This document shows, piece by piece, positions 5,117-5,354 of a stretch of DNA of 5,354 bases. Origin of the DNA: Anaerolineae bacterium (GTDB taxonomy: Bacteria; Chloroflexota; Anaerolineae; Anaerolineales; Villigracilaceae); contig PLNY01000190.1 in assembly GCA_003141915.1 (NCBI GenBank), forward strand, positions 1-5,354, given 5' to 3'. Numbering within the stretch: position 1 is the stretch's first letter; each line of letters starts with the position of its first letter. The translations under genes and the position numbers were made by a program. Below the pieces are notes generated by a model. That model ran no database searches. It had not been told where the DNA came from and saw only the letters and a list, made by a program, of their open reading frames with translations.

Positions 5117-5149
5117 ATCTGACCCTCCCCCTCTCGTGGAGGGTCAGAT
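5117..5149 (+). terminator. 12-bp hairpin, first of two tandem terminator-like stems
   Basis: ATCTGACCCTCC (5117-5128) pairs perfectly with GGAGGGTCAGAT (5138-5149) around a 9-base C/T-rich loop. It is followed by CGTTTAAACG rather than a clean T-run, so termination may be partial. It ends the short-ORF region. Confidence 0.6.
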
Positions 5150-5160
5150 CGTTTAAACGC

Positions 5161-5187
5161 CCCGGCTCTCGATAGGCCGGGAGTTTT
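5161..5187 (+). terminator. GC-rich hairpin followed by TTTT
   Basis: CCCGGC (5161-5166) pairs with GCCGGG (5176-5181) around a 9-base loop and is followed by AGTTTT. With the preceding 12-bp stem it forms a tandem terminator, or a structured leader, in the 122-base gap before the next gene's ATG. Confidence 0.6.
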
Positions 5188-5210
5188 GATTCCAAAAGGA
5201 GAAAAATATT

Positions 5211-5354
5211 ATGGGAACTTTCTATTTTCCTCCGGACTTCCGTTTTTATTTTGGAGGCCCGAGAGACAAGTTCGATGACAACCTGAAAGCCATCCAGCTG
5301 GTGAAACAACTGGAGGGCGAGAACAGATTGCCGAACGAGGACGAGCAATATCTG
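5211..5354 (+). CDS. N-terminus of a large SNF2 helicase / N6-adenine methylase-like (DarB-type) protein, cut by window end
   Basis: ATG at 5211 has AGGAG (5197-5201) nine bases upstream, and the frame stays open through the window end (48 codons). It opens with many aromatic residues (MGTFYFPPDFRFYFGGPRDK), then FDDNLKAIQLVKQLEGENRL and PNEDEQYL. The pattern 'N..AI.L.KQLE.E.R.....EQ..L' is what I recall just before the 'ryvGWGG' motif near the N-terminus of the very large helicase plus N6-adenine methylase proteins of phages, plasmids and integrative elements (anti-restriction, DarB-like). The catalytic parts lie outside the window, so this identification predicts what follows and is not proven. 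An element gene here agrees with the PRTRC genes at the other end. Confidence 0.6.
   Translation, partial: MGTFYFPPDFRFYFGGPRDKFDDNLKAIQLVKQLEGENRLPNEDEQYL

Overview
The window looks like part of a bacterial integrative element or plasmid, probably from a Chloroflexota (Anaerolineae-like) host. That assignment is an inference. It rests on the TIR / membrane / formylglycine-generating-enzyme-fold architecture of the large minus-strand gene, on HAD and thioesterase fragments that read like Anaerolineae proteins, and on moderate GC with one AT-rich gene. No rRNA, tRNA or CRISPR is visible.

Left part (1-1533, plus strand): two overlapping genes that I recognise as a pair from the PRTRC (ParB-related, ThiF-related cassette) system. 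The first is a JAMM/JAB-fold protein (PRTRC protein A) whose start codon probably lies one base off the left edge. The second is an E1/ThiF-like adenylating enzyme. PRTRC cassettes are carried by plasmids and integrative elements. Other members (ParB-like, ubiquitin-like C, E2-like B) would be expected to the left, outside the window.

Middle part (1534-about 4180): a mixed accessory zone. From 1534 to 2180 there is no intact gene. It holds a long hairpin, a 43-codon remnant of a HAD-family hydrolase and a Lys/Ala/Pro-rich protein tail (both minus strand, overlapping by 3 bases), a repeat-like motif, and on the plus strand the C-terminal end of what looks like a VWA / magnesium-chelatase-type protein. 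A strong two-way terminator separates this debris from a converging intact gene at 2239-3780. That gene encodes a 513-residue membrane protein with an N-terminal TIR domain, one membrane span, a Ser/Thr/Pro-rich stalk and a C-terminal FGE/SUMF1-fold domain. Behind its 5' end lies a broken thioesterase (PaaI/hotdog) gene.

Right part (about 4189-5354, plus strand): element-like genes resume. There is a possible 83-residue protein, a 186-residue protein of unknown function with a strong Shine-Dalgarno site and GTG start, two very short ORFs, a pair of terminator-like hairpins, and the start of a gene that resembles the N-terminus of the very large SNF2 helicase / N6-adenine methylase (DarB-like, anti-restriction) proteins of mobile elements.

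A reasonable overall reading is a PRTRC-bearing mobile element whose plus-strand backbone is interrupted by a cargo zone built from gene fragments plus one intact, compositionally different TIR-FGE membrane protein that could be a sensor or defence effector. The cargo interpretation is inference; the fragments and domain layout are read directly from the sequence.
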